Shown here: positions 23,672 through 31,778 of the stretch, one piece after another | How the letters are laid out: the number at the start of each line of letters is the position of its first letter | How positions within the stretch are numbered: position 1 is the first letter of the stretch | Assembly (NCBI GenBank): GCA_002428485.1 | Contig: DIWM01000049.1 | Coordinates: 92,118-132,135 of the forward strand | DNA length: 40,018 nucleotides | Source of the DNA: Deltaproteobacteria bacterium UBA6106 | Lineage (GTDB): Bacteria; Desulfobacterota; Syntrophorhabdia; Syntrophorhabdales; Syntrophorhabdaceae | Direction: 5' to 3' | Translations under genes and position numbers: made by a program | Notes under the pieces: model-generated | The model's input: only the letters and a program-made list of their open reading frames with translations | What the model was told of the DNA's origin: nothing | Database searches by the model: none

Positions 23672-25355
23672 AGTTGACGACCCTCCCTGCAACTTCCTCT
23701 TTCCTGATCCTCTGCGATTCTTTTTCGTTTCTTGCCTTTATCTCGACGAGGCCTTCCTTCAGATTTCTCTCCCCGATCGTCACGCGAATCGGTATGCCCA
23801 TGAGGTCGCAGTCCTTGAACTTTACGCCCGGCCTCTCGTTCCTGTCGTCCATCACGGCGTCGATCCCTTTGTCTGTGAGCTCCCGGTATACCCTTTCTGC
23901 AATCTCCATGCTCTCCTGGTGGGAGCTGTTGACAGGCAGGACATCGACCTCGAAGGGCGCGATCGCCATGGGCAGGATCATGCCGTTGTCATCGTTGCCC
24001 TGCTCGATCGCAGCGGCGAGGGTCCTGCCGACGCCGATGCCGTAGCAGCCCATGACCATCAACTGCTCCTTTCCGTCCTTGTCGAGAAAGGTCGCGTTCA
24101 TCGCCTTGCTGTATTTCAGACCCAGCTTGAAGATGTGCCCCACCTCGATGCCCCTCGTTGATGTAAGCGCGCCGCTGCATCGCGGGCATTTATCGCCGGC
24201 AACGGCGACCTTGATATCGTAAAACCCTTTTACGGTGAAGTCACCGGTATTGACGTTGATGATGTGGACGTCCTTCTCGTTGCCGCCGATAACGAAATTC
24301 TCCATGTACGCTACGTCCTTATCGGCAAAAAGCGGGATAGACAATCCGATCGGCCCGGAAAATCCGAGCGGCCCCCCCGTTGCGTCCTGGATGGTATGTT
24401 CGTCGGCGAGTTCCATGTAGTCGAGGGAGAGGATATTTCTGAGCTTTGTTTCGTTGATCTCTCTGTCGCCTCGTATCAGCACGCCGATGGTCCCTTTGTC
24501 GGTATTGTAGATGATTGTCTTCAAAAGTTGCTGCGCGGTTACGCCGAGAAACGACGCCACCTCTTCAACCCTTTTCTGGTTCGGCGTCTCAACGCGCTTA
24601 TGGCTCCCTTTCCCCGCGGTGACGGTCTTTTCTGTGATGCCCACCTCGGCGCGTTCGAGGTTCGCGGCATAGCCGCAGGTGTCGCAGGAGATGATGATGT
24701 CCTCGCCGGTATCCGCGAGGACCATGAATTCGTGGCTGAAGCTGCCGCCTATCTGCCCAGTGTCTGCCTCAACGACCCGGAAATGGAAGCCGCACCGCTT
24801 GAAGATATTCATATAGGCATCGTACATATCCATATAGCTTTTTTCAGCGCCTGCCTCGTCGGCATCGAAGCTGTAGGCATCCTTCATGGAGAATTCGCGG
24901 GCGCGCATGACGCCGAAGCGGGGACGTATCTCGTCCCTGAACTTTGTCTGGATCTGGTAGAGGGTAACGGGAAGTTCCCTGTATGACCGCACCTCCCGCC
25001 TCACAAGGTCGGTGACGACCTCCTCGTGTGTGGGGCCGAGGCAGAGTTCCCTGTCGTTCCTGTCCTTAAAACGGAGCAGTTCCTTTCCGTATTTTTCCCA
25101 CCGTGTGCTCTCCACCCAGAGCTCTTTGGGCTGGACGCCGGGCATCAGTATCTCCTGGGCACCTTTTTTGTTCATCTCCTCACGTATGATCCGCTCCACC
25201 TTCCGCAGCGACTTGAGGCCAAGAGGAAGCCACGTGTAGATGCCCGATGAAAGACGCCTGATGAAACCGCCGCGGAGCATGAGCTTGTGGCTTACGACCT
25301 CAGCCTCTTTCGGATCTTCCTTTACCGTGGGGATGAACATCTTTGAGAATAACAT
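23646..25355 (-). CDS. proS: Proline--tRNA ligase
   Basis: Class II synthetase charging tRNA-Pro, 569 residues, the length of the bacterial type with the editing insert. TWLPLGLKSLRKVERIIREEMNKKGAQEILMP (near residues 42-73) contains motif 1; YQIQTKFRDEIRPRFGVMRAREFSMKDAYSFD (near 132-163) is motif 2; GIGVGRTLAAAIEQ (near 440-453) is motif 3. The INS editing domain lies between (about 235-390, including EEVASFLGVTAQQLLKTIIYN). The C-terminal anticodon domain contains KDCDLMGIPIRVTIGERNLKEGLVEIK. AAGGAGCC sits just before the ATG. First gene of a unit with the M24 peptidase and perhaps the radical SAM gene. Confidence 0.96.
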   Translation of the reverse strand: MLFSKMFIPTVKEDPKEAEVVSHKLMLRGGFIRRLSSGIYTWLPLGLKSLRKVERIIREEMNKKGAQEILMPGVQPKELWVESTRWEKYGKELLRFKDRNDRELCLGPTHEEVVTDLVRREVRSYRELPVTLYQIQTKFRDEIRPRFGVMRAREFSMKDAYSFDADEAGAEKSYMDMYDAYMNIFKRCGFHFRVVEADTGQIGGSFSHEFMVLADTGEDIIISCDTCGYAANLERAEVGITEKTVTAGKGSHKRVETPNQKRVEEVASFLGVTAQQLLKTIIYNTDKGTIGVLIRGDREINETKLRNILSLDYMELADEHTIQDATGGPLGFSGPIGLSIPLFADKDVAYMENFVIGGNEKDVHIINVNTGDFTVKGFYDIKVAVAGDKCPRCSGALTSTRGIEVGHIFKLGLKYSKAMNATFLDKDGKEQLMVMGCYGIGVGRTLAAAIEQGNDDNGMILPMAIAPFEVDVLPVNSSHQESMEIAERVYRELTDKGIDAVMDDRNERPGVKFKDCDLMGIPIRVTIGERNLKEGLVEIKARNEKESQRIRKEEVAGRVVNYVEELKRR

Positions 25356-25864
25356 TGCGGCTCCTTGTAAAAAGTGGCTTTCAGCGGTCAGCTACCAGCA
25401 TTCAGCTAAACTGTACCTTTAAAATTTGCTTTGCCGGCTGTCTGCTGAGTGATGATCGCTGAAAACCGGCAGCTTAAAATTACTTCATAATAGGCGGTTA
25501 ATCAAGGTATTTTGTTTTAGGAAACGGTCTGTTGCTCAAATCTTGTTTTGGCAGGAACACTGTTTAGCTCCCGCACCCGCAAGCGGGCACTTGGCTGCCG
25601 GCGGTCGTTTGGCCAAGCTATCGATGCTGTTCTTTATGAATCTCCGGGCGGTGGCCTTTTGACTCCTCATTTTCTAAACAAGTCCGAACCGGCACAGGAT
25701 ACCTCTAACACCTACAAAACAGTGAGACCAGTTGGAGGCAAAGCTGAGGATTTACGATTAAAAACGATAACGGTTCAAGTGCTTAAGAAGGACAAAGCCT
25801 TTGAGTGATTAACCTCAAACACTCTGTTATCTGTCCGTTGCAAGCAGTCTTAAACAAAATCGAG
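25356..25864. other. Intergenic region with inverted repeat; no convincing gene
   Basis: 25374-25475 contains GCTTTCAGCGGTCAGCTACC with the inverted partner GCTGAGTGATGATCGCTGAAAACC, and several CAGC/GCTG steps between, the style of 'gctttcagc' repeats in environmental genomes. An open frame at 25548-25808 (86 codons, plus) has no ribosome binding site, an abnormal composition and no recognised relative; I do not call it a gene. The GC content falls through this region into the AT-rich genes that follow. Confidence 0.45.
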
Positions 25865-27889
25865 TTACTTATTTCCCCTCTCCATCATGAATTCCCATTT
25901 GATAATCTCGTTCTTTGCGCCGCGGGCATTAGGCGCATCAGGGGCTGCCTTAAGATATATCTTCATATGGCGGATTGCCTCAGGGTATTTTTTCAATTCA
26001 GCGTTATAAAGGGCGGAATTGTAATATAACTGCGCTGCATAGGGCGCAATCTGTATCGCCTTCTTTATTTCTGTGGCTGCCTGTTCAAAGTTGCCCTCTT
26101 TTACCAGCACCTCGCTTCTCAGCGCATATTTTTTTGCATCCTCCGGCATCTCAGAGAGTTTAGCGAGTAAGGGATTCCTTCTCAACATGCTAAAGGTAGT
26201 CTCTTGTATCGCTTGTGTTTCTGTATCGTCTGCTGTTTTCAATGCCTCGGAGAGTTCGGACAACGCCTCTTTATACTGCCCCTTTGATTCAAACGACCTT
26301 GCCTTATCCCTGTGTTCCTTTACAATGGGCTTGAATGTTTGCAGCAAAACCGTACGGTCACTCATGAGCGGAATGTTCTTCGGGGATATTGCCTCTTCCG
26401 GTATGGAGAAGTAGATATTTACCGCCTCTTTCATTTTTCCCTGTTTTGCATATGCGGTTGCCTCAAGCAAGCGGGCTGTTGGGTCGTCTTTTATCTGCGA
26501 TAGCAGTTTGATAGATTCGTCATATTGCCCCCGGTCAAGATATGATGCGCCGAGCGAAAGCCGGGCATAGTCAACGGACAGATCAAGGGTTAATGCCATT
26601 TCGGCATCACTAAATGCCTTAGCAAGGTTCCCCTTATGCCGGTATATGAGGCTGCGTATTCCTATGCTCTCAGCCGCTTTGCTATCCACGATTTTTTCTC
26701 TGGCTACGTTCTTCTTGATCTTGTTATCACTCCTTGCAACAACTAAAATAATCTGCGTGCCGTCAGTTCCCTTTATCCTCTGAGAAACCTTTTCTGAATT
26801 CCACCCCTCTGTTGATTTTCCGTCGATCTCTATGATCTTATCGCCGGGTTGAATATCTGCCTTTTGCGCCGGCCCTGAATTCATTACTCCTTTAACAACC
26901 GGATAATTGCCCTCACTGGAAAAGCTGATCCCTACTCCCGTAATAGTTTGTAATTCTATGGCCCCGTTTACCGCCGCAAGGGCATCATCGTATCTGCCTA
27001 TTCGATCATATGCCCTGGCAAGAGATATCCGAAAATCTGGTTTTGATGGCGCAGCCCCTATCCCCTTTTTATAGAACGCTGCTGCTTCGTTATAGGCGCC
27101 CTTATCCATAAGAACTCCCCCCATCCAGCGATAAGGAGTCTCATTCTTCGGGTCAACATCAATTGCCTTTTGTAATGCCTTGATCGCCTCACCGTATTGC
27201 TTCTTCATGGCATATGCAGCACCAAGACTGTTATATGCATTAGAGTTGTCAGACTTTAGCTCTATCGCCCTCTTGGCTGCGACTATGGCATCGTCATACT
27301 GCTGTGCTTCTCTATATAAATATGACAGTCTCACAAAACCACGATAATCAGACGGGTTATCTGTTATATACTGTTTTTGAGCTGGCAATGTGCGTTCCTT
27401 TTGCCTCGCGGAATAATTATATTCTTCCTGAGCCTCTCTAATCATACGGGCTATTAAAGTCTGTCCGCGCTCTTCTGCCAACTGCGAAGCATTTTTGTTA
27501 TATGATTCTATCAGGTTGTCGTTAGATTTGATTTTGATATCTGCACCTCTTTCTAACAAAAGTTTTACGGTACTGGCGTGACCATTATATGCGGCATGCA
27601 TCAACGGCGTCCAGTTACGAAAATAGGCAAAATTGGTTCTGGAATTTATATTAGCGCCTCTATCCAGCAACATCTTTACCATTTCGGTGTTCCCTGCTGA
27701 TGCAGCAGCCAGTAAGGGGTTCCAGCCCATATTACTACTCTGATCATTTATGTCAGCACCACTATCGAGTATAGCAGTAACCTCTTTAATATCTCCGCGA
27801 ATTGTTGCATCATACAGCGGTGTTGTTACGCAGCCGCCAAGCACGATTAAGATCGTAAATAACGGAAATAACCAAAATATTTTCTTCAT
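25865..27889 (-). CDS. Lipoprotein with ankyrin, TPR and PDZ domains
   Basis: 674 residues. A lipoprotein signal (residues 1-20, IVLGGC) is followed by ankyrin repeats at about 25-140 (NPLLAAASAGNTEMVKMLLDRGANINSR, TPLMHAAYNGHASTVKLLLERGADIKIK). TPR repeats follow at about 175-315 (AYNSLGAAYAMKKQYGEAIKALQKAIDVDPKN), a PDZ domain at about 320-395 (NSGPAQKADIQPGDKIIEIDGKSTEGW), and further TPR repeats from 415 to the end. All these modules bind proteins or peptides, so this is an envelope scaffold and not an enzyme by appearance. AGGAGTTGGGG precedes the ATG. It lies 245 bases downstream of the coiled-coil gene on the same strand and shares its AT-rich codon use, suggesting one functional group with the FecR-domain gene. 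I do not recognise a named family for the full arrangement. Confidence 0.85.
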   Translation of the reverse strand: MKKIFWLFPLFTILIVLGGCVTTPLYDATIRGDIKEVTAILDSGADINDQSSNMGWNPLLAAASAGNTEMVKMLLDRGANINSRTNFAYFRNWTPLMHAAYNGHASTVKLLLERGADIKIKSNDNLIESYNKNASQLAEERGQTLIARMIREAQEEYNYSARQKERTLPAQKQYITDNPSDYRGFVRLSYLYREAQQYDDAIVAAKRAIELKSDNSNAYNSLGAAYAMKKQYGEAIKALQKAIDVDPKNETPYRWMGGVLMDKGAYNEAAAFYKKGIGAAPSKPDFRISLARAYDRIGRYDDALAAVNGAIELQTITGVGISFSSEGNYPVVKGVMNSGPAQKADIQPGDKIIEIDGKSTEGWNSEKVSQRIKGTDGTQIILVVARSDNKIKKNVAREKIVDSKAAESIGIRSLIYRHKGNLAKAFSDAEMALTLDLSVDYARLSLGASYLDRGQYDESIKLLSQIKDDPTARLLEATAYAKQGKMKEAVNIYFSIPEEAISPKNIPLMSDRTVLLQTFKPIVKEHRDKARSFESKGQYKEALSELSEALKTADDTETQAIQETTFSMLRRNPLLAKLSEMPEDAKKYALRSEVLVKEGNFEQAATEIKKAIQIAPYAAQLYYNSALYNAELKKYPEAIRHMKIYLKAAPDAPNARGAKNEIIKWEFMMERGNK

Positions 27890-28026
27890 GCCCCAACTCC
27901 TATTTTATTTTGAACTGTACTCTCCCTGTTGGTGAATTAATTTTGGATTTGCATCACATTTGTTGCCATATTTTCTACTTTACTTATAAGTGCCTATTCA
28001 TTCTGTTTTGCTCTATTTTCATGTTG

Positions 28027-28134
28027 CTAATGATCGCCTGCCTGTATCCTTGCTTGCACCTGGGATCTCATGTTTCCTAATTCATTTTCTAACTGTTCAT
28101 TTTTATTCAAAGCATCTTTCTCCGGATGTTTTTA
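28027..28134 (-). pseudogene. In-frame duplicated tail behind the coiled-coil gene's stop codons
   Basis: The coiled-coil gene ends in TAA, immediately followed by a second TAA, yet the same frame continues for 34 sense codons (KHPEKDALNKNEQLENELGN, then MRSQVQARIQAGDH) to a TAG. This tail resembles the last residues of the gene itself: ENEIKNMNVKIQEGSE against ENELGNMRSQVQARIQAGDH. It appears to be a second, displaced version of the C-terminus, now outside the gene unless stop codons are read through. The rest of the space down to the lipoprotein gene (27890-28026) is AT-rich without features. Confidence 0.5.
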
Positions 28135-29280
28135 TTACTCGCTTCCTTCCTGTATTTTAACGTTCATGTTCTTTATCTCATTTTCGGTCTTTTCTTTTTT
28201 TTTGATCTCATCATTTTCTGATTGTTTTGCCTGATTTAAGTGCTGGTCAGCAATCTGTGATTGTTCCTGCGCCTGATGGACGAGGTCATCCATCTCGGCT
28301 TTTTCTTCGGGACTTGCAGTTGCAGCTCGATTTTGAATTTCAGTTAATTTTGCAGTAGCCTCTTCTTTCTTTATTTCCGCATCCTTTGTTTTCTCTCGTT
28401 TCTCCGTAAGTTTAGTCTCAATGTCCTGGAGGTCTTTAATCTTTACATTCATTTCATCGTAAACTTTTTTAACCTTTTTCATTCTCTTGGCAAGCTTCTC
28501 ATTGGATACTTGAGGTATTCTACACTCAAGATAGGTTGGCTCACCAGACATAACCCTTTGTGCCTGATCAGCATAAAATTTTACATCTACATTGTTTGTG
28601 CTTTGCTTAGCCATGTTTGAAAAGTATGCTGAACACAGAAGCCTTTCCCATTCTGTAAAATGAGCCGTTGGATAAGGATCCTGGCTTAGGGGCTTTAGGT
28701 CTAACTTAGGATTTCCAAAACTGAATGGTTCAAGCTGCTTGTCGCCACCTCCAACTGTTTGCATCTGCGAAAGCATTTCTTTCCCCCGCATTATTCCGTC
28801 TTCTTGCTTCATCTGTCTTTCCCTCGCTTCTTCATTCTGAAGTTGTAGCCATCTCTTTTTAGCTTGTTCTGTAGCCTGCCGTTTTTGCTCTTCCTCCTGT
28901 TGTCGTTTGATTGCATTCTGTCTTTCTATTTCATCATCTTGACCGGAAGTGTCAGGTAGTGCAAATAAACTGTTAAAGAAGGGTTGAAGTATGCTCTGCA
29001 TAATCTGCATCTGCAGATTCCTACTGCCTCCATAGTAGCCACCGGCAGGTGGACTGGCAGTAAACTTTTTTGTACAGATGGGGACAGTCTTAGCATTAGG
29101 GTCAGGACAATAGCAGTCCATATCCTGTTCACCGTAACGATTACTCTTCGCCTGTTCATACATTTGTTTTTGTTTCCAACATTCCAAAGCTTCTTGCGCT
29201 TCAGTTTTTTCGGAGTTAAACAGAAGTATAATGTTCAGAAGTAGAAAAGCGCTGAAAAACACTAATTTATTTATTTTCAT
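28135..29280 (-). CDS. Exported coiled-coil protein of unknown function
   Basis: 381 residues, not recognised. A signal peptide at residues 1-29 (MKINKLVFFSAFLLLNIILLF, cleavage after TEAQ region) directs export. Residues 30-80 are Cys-containing (ECWKQ, DCYCPDPNAKTVPICTKK), so disulfides are likely in the periplasm. A Gln/Glu/Arg-rich helix spans about 115-165, a globular part with two more Cys lies near 205-260 (WERLLCSAYFSNMAKQS, YLECRIPQ), and the C-terminal 115 residues are a highly charged coiled coil rich in Lys and Glu. The chosen ATG forms a four-base ATGA overlap with the FecR-domain gene and has GGTGGGAG before it; a GTG 12 bases upstream is less likely. The two proteins are thus translationally coupled and may act together in the envelope. 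Confidence 0.78.
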   Translation of the reverse strand: MKINKLVFFSAFLLLNIILLFNSEKTEAQEALECWKQKQMYEQAKSNRYGEQDMDCYCPDPNAKTVPICTKKFTASPPAGGYYGGSRNLQMQIMQSILQPFFNSLFALPDTSGQDDEIERQNAIKRQQEEEQKRQATEQAKKRWLQLQNEEARERQMKQEDGIMRGKEMLSQMQTVGGGDKQLEPFSFGNPKLDLKPLSQDPYPTAHFTEWERLLCSAYFSNMAKQSTNNVDVKFYADQAQRVMSGEPTYLECRIPQVSNEKLAKRMKKVKKVYDEMNVKIKDLQDIETKLTEKREKTKDAEIKKEEATAKLTEIQNRAATASPEEKAEMDDLVHQAQEQSQIADQHLNQAKQSENDEIKKKEKTENEIKNMNVKIQEGSE

Positions 29281-30347
29281 TTCTCCCACCACCTTTCAAG
29301 ATTAGATATATCAATCTTTTCCGGTTCTGATAATTTGCCGTCTTTTGCAACAACAGCTCTATACCCTTCATTTACCACAACAGTTCTATTTTTATTTTTG
29401 CTCTTTAGATCAACTCTCCCCTCAAGGACAACGACTTCTGTGCCTTTCTTCTCATCCTCATAAACAAGAAGCTGAGTTCCTCTAACAACGCAAATTGCGC
29501 CAGAAGTTCGCACTTCAAATTTTCTTGTATAATTTGCAAAGGCTTTTTTGATAGATTCATACTTATCCACAATCTTCTGCTTAGTCTCATCTTTCACTGT
29601 TTTTAAATCTTCGTTGTATGCCTTTATCTTCTCTTCCATCATCTTCTGATAATTTTCAAGTTTTTCAACGCTGATATTAACCTTCCCCCGAATCATGTTC
29701 ATTACCTGTGTGCCTGCGTCATCTTCTTCCATCTTTACCCGAGAATACTCTCCAACATTAATGGTTCCTCTGCCGTCAAGAAATTGGAGTTCGGCGCTGC
29801 CGTTCTCATAAGTCGCGATTTCATCGCCCTTTTCAAGAAGACCAGTTTGGTTTTTTTCAAAAGTGAAGTGTTCACCATTTTTTTTCTGTATGGATACACG
29901 TCCTGAGTAGTTGGTAATTACTGATTTTATTATCTGAGGATGTGATAGTGCATCCGAGAATACATTTTTCACGTATGCAAGGGCGATTTCCGCCCTTTTT
30001 TTATTAAGCTCTGTTGAATTCTTCCTATCTCTATTTTTTATTCTTGCTTCCTGTGCCTTGATCGAGGCCTCACGGGCAATTATTTCCGCCTTCACATTGC
30101 CTTTTTGCTGGGCAAGTCTCACAATGTTTTCAGATTTACTTATAGTGTTCTCGCATTTTTGGATTTCACCTTCATATTTCTGAATATCCGCTATTGCCTT
30201 GTCTCTCATATTTTCCAGCTTGAATATTACCCCAAGCAGCCAGCTGCTCTTCTGAACATCTGCATCCTGTGCGAAAGAGATACCATAAAAGATTAATAAA
30301 AAGAGAACCGACAAGATATACACGCCTCTTCTACCGTTGCCTATCAT
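29277..30347 (-). CDS. FecR-domain exported protein
   Basis: 356 residues from the chosen start. A signal peptide (GRRGVYILSVLFLLIFYGISFAQ) begins the protein; a coiled coil at about 25-110 follows, then a FecR-type domain at about 120-340: IIKSVITNYSGRVSIQKKNGEHFTFEKNQ, LEKGDEIATYENGSAELQFLDGRGTINVGEYSRVKM, and KFEVRTSGAICVVRGTQLLVYED, GTEVVVLEGRVDLKS. In classical FecR this domain senses a signal and controls a sigma factor, but here no sigma factor, TonB receptor or anti-sigma segment is near, and the domain is exported, so a structural or ligand-binding role in the periplasm is more likely. The frame is open to a GTG at 30485 with GGGAGGGG upstream, but the ATG at 30347 follows AAGGA and puts the signal peptide at the N-terminus. 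Confidence 0.8.
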   Translation of the reverse strand: MIGNGRRGVYILSVLFLLIFYGISFAQDADVQKSSWLLGVIFKLENMRDKAIADIQKYEGEIQKCENTISKSENIVRLAQQKGNVKAEIIAREASIKAQEARIKNRDRKNSTELNKKRAEIALAYVKNVFSDALSHPQIIKSVITNYSGRVSIQKKNGEHFTFEKNQTGLLEKGDEIATYENGSAELQFLDGRGTINVGEYSRVKMEEDDAGTQVMNMIRGKVNISVEKLENYQKMMEEKIKAYNEDLKTVKDETKQKIVDKYESIKKAFANYTRKFEVRTSGAICVVRGTQLLVYEDEKKGTEVVVLEGRVDLKSKNKNRTVVVNEGYRAVVAKDGKLSEPEKIDISNLERWWEK

Positions 30348-30526
30348 CTTTCTTCCTTCATTGCATATTTCCAGAGTTTTTTTCATTTCCAGCCCGCAAT
30401 GAGCAGATAACTTGTTCACATCCTCACTTGTTGCGGATATACTCCCAATTTTGGATGCTATCAGTACATGGTGCTGATATGCCACCTATAGTTTATCCCC
30501 TCCCTTTTTATGTAACTCTTTATTCC

Positions 30527-30555
30527 ATTGTGATATTGTACTCAAGGAATGTCAA
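30527..30555 (-). promoter_or_regulatory. Possible promoter of the FecR-domain gene group
   Basis: Minus strand TTGACA (30550-30555, perfect), 17-base spacer, CACAAT (30527-30532, 4 of 6). Start near 30520 would leave a leader of about 170 bases before the preferred ATG, or about 35 before the alternative GTG at 30485. Confidence 0.4.
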
Positions 30556-30733
30556 TAATATTCTATAGTATTAAACATTACCGCTTGAAGTCATGCATGG
30601 TAAGGGAAGCGGTGAGAACAACATTTCAGGAAGCTATACGTAACAAATTTCCCCTGCACATATTTTTCAAAGTGAGCCGCCGGTAAAGACTAGAATTTTT
30701 CACCTATGAGGCTTCGCAATTGCAATATAACTA
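30556..30733. other. Intergenic DNA, small dyad only
   Basis: ACCGCTT (30580 region) and AAGCGGT (30612 region) form a 7-base-pair dyad with a loop of roughly 20 bases. Nothing else is recognised between the promoters of the FecR-domain gene and the small peptide gene, which diverge here. Confidence 0.35.
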
Positions 30734-30762
30734 TTGACAAAAATTCCAGTTTTCCATATCAT
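30734..30762 (+). promoter_or_regulatory. Strong predicted promoter of the small Cys/Lys peptide gene
   Basis: TTGACA (30734-30739), 17-base spacer, TATCAT (30757-30762, 5 of 6). Transcription should start near 30769, directly before the Shine-Dalgarno AAGGAGGT at 30771-30778. Confidence 0.65.
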
Positions 30763-30784
30763 GGGTTTTGAAGGAGGTGGTAAT

Positions 30785-30880
30785 ATGGCGTGTGGAGTAA
30801 AAAGTTGTGGAGCAACAAAGGCAGCACCGAAGAAGGATACAAAAAAGGCAACGAAAAAGGCAACGAAAAAGAAAAAATAG
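30785..30880 (+). CDS. 31-residue Cys- and Lys-rich small protein
   Basis: The gene encodes MACGVKSCGATKAAPKKDTK followed by KATKKATKKKK and a TAG stop. It is too short for usual gene finders, but its expression signals are the best in the window: a near-consensus promoter, AAGGAGGT six bases before the ATG, and a hairpin terminator 22 bases behind the stop. The N-terminus has two Cys separated by four residues (C-x4-C), each followed by or near Gly. The C-terminal half is Lys with Thr, Ala and Pro in KKAT repeats, like histone-H1-type or other nucleic-acid-binding basic tails. No membrane segment or signal. I do not recognise a family; binding to nucleic acid or a metal or redox role of the Cys pair is inference. 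Confidence 0.7.
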   Translation: MACGVKSCGATKAAPKKDTKKATKKATKKKK

Positions 30881-30902
30881 GTATAGAGAGCTATCCGGCT
30901 CG

Positions 30903-30934
30903 CCACGGTACCCAATAAGTATCGTGGTTTTTTT
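30903..30934 (+). terminator. Rho-independent terminator of the small peptide gene
   Basis: CCACGGTAC (30903-30911) pairs with GTATCGTGG (30919-30927), nine base pairs with one G-T wobble and a 7-base loop, directly followed by seven T residues. Position and strand fit the 31-residue gene. Confidence 0.85.
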
Positions 30935-31273
30935 AATTATTTTCAGGATATTTTTTCGATGCTTTATACATACCATAAAAGAATTTCACCATCCCCACCA
31001 ACCTCTCCAGCCCACTTTCTTCAAGAACATTATCAACCAGAACTTTCGCTGAACCAATCAACATGGCGTTTGCCGCTGAACAGTTTTTTTGTGAAACCAA
31101 TATCACTGGTTTATTGATTGCACGGGCATATCCTGTTTCAAAGGCAACGCCCGTATCATTGAATGGGGATCTAAAAAGTTTGTTGGGTTTGAAAGGAGTA
31201 CCGTGGTACATTAACCCCGTATCTGTGAAGATAGCCAGATCGAAGAATGGGTGCGTTGCAGCTACATTTTCAT
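30933..31273 (-). pseudogene. Frameshifted nucleoside 2-deoxyribosyltransferase-like gene
   Basis: The long frame encodes AATHPFFDLAIFTDTGL, then a segment ending in DTGVAFETGYARAINKPVILVSQ, and SAANAMLIGSAKVLVDN. DTGVAFETGYA with its Glu is the catalytic signature of nucleoside 2-deoxyribosyltransferases. The natural start appears to be the ATG at 31271-31273, six bases behind the stop of the upstream 60-residue gene: ATG AAA ATG TA, after which one base is missing before GCT GCA ACG. As read it gives MKM and a TAG stop; with one base restored it gives an MKMY-AATHPFF start like the MKIYLA start of the family. Even repaired it is about 113 residues, shorter than the usual 140-160, so an internal part may be lost too. 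Restart at the inner ATG (31211) would give 92 residues lacking the N-terminal strand. Confidence 0.6.
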
Positions 31274-31279
31274 AGTAAC

Positions 31280-31462
31280 TCAGCGTTTAATATAAGCGTT
31301 CAGCCCGATAATAACAGGCTTACCATCCACTTCGGCGGTGGTAACGGTATTCCCATGTGTGCTTGCAAGTATAAGGGTTTTACCGGATGACGACGGTGTT
31401 GGGTTTTCCAGGTCAATTTCGATGAAGAGTTTGTTATCTTTTATTTCAACGTTTATAGCCAT
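31280..31462 (-). CDS. Conserved small hypothetical protein, 60 residues
   Basis: Encodes MAINVEIKDNKLFIEIDLEN, PTPSSSGKTLILASTHGN, and an ending VDGKPVIIGLNAYIKR. I recall closely similar 55-65-residue proteins of unknown function in many bacteria, with the PTPS-SGKTL-VASTHGN core and the NAYI end, often near phage-like or mobile genes. GGGAGGA lies six bases before the ATG at 31462; the frame extends to 31522, but no ribosome binding site supports that start. No Cys, no membrane segment; mainly beta-strand by appearance. It stands just before the frameshifted deoxyribosyltransferase-like gene and diverges from the GIY-YIG gene. Confidence 0.75.
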   Translation of the reverse strand: MAINVEIKDNKLFIEIDLENPTPSSSGKTLILASTHGNTVTTAEVDGKPVIIGLNAYIKR

Positions 31463-31521
31463 GGTTAATCCTCCCATTCGGTTATTAAGCATCACTTTAC
31501 CTGCACATCTGGAATGTGTCA

Positions 31522-31776
31522 ATGAATAATTATGTCTACATCCTGGAATGCTCCGATAAAACCTTATACACAGGCTCCACCAATAATATAGAAAAGCGAA
31601 TCAAGGAGCATAATAACGGCAAAAGTGGGGCTAAATACACGCGGGCTCGTCGGCCGGTTAAGCTGGTTTATGTCGAGACGTGTTCAACGTTATCGAATGC
31701 TTTAAAGCGAGAAGCCCAGATCAAGAAGCTATCCCGTGCACAGAAATTACTGCTAATAAGAAACAGTACCGGCTGA
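31522..31776 (+). CDS. GIY-YIG nuclease-domain protein (UPF0213/YhbQ-like)
   Basis: 84 residues consisting of one GIY-YIG domain: YVYILECSDKTLYTGSTNNIEKRIKEHNNGKSGAKYTRARRPVKLVYVE. YVYIL and LYTGST correspond to the GIY and YIG elements, and the Arg in EKRI and Glu in KREAQIK fit the catalytic positions. It has the size of the free-standing YhbQ group, whose role is uncertain (DNA repair or structure-specific cleavage suggested). A GTG six bases upstream is in frame; the ATG gives the normal MNNYVYILEC start. Its end abuts the remnant of an amidohydrolase, which suggests that this gene arrived at or near a recombination point. Confidence 0.85.
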   Translation: MNNYVYILECSDKTLYTGSTNNIEKRIKEHNNGKSGAKYTRARRPVKLVYVETCSTLSNALKREAQIKKLSRAQKLLLIRNSTG

Positions 31777-31778
31777 AC

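Noticed and set aside
25548..25808. 86-codon open frame in the gap before the ankyrin lipoprotein gene
   Set aside because: No ribosome binding site or promoter, odd composition, surrounded by repeat debris, no recognised relative.
29277..30347. Classical FecR sigma-regulator of iron uptake
   Set aside because: No sigma factor, TonB-dependent receptor or cytoplasmic anti-sigma segment; the domain is in an exported protein with a signal peptide.
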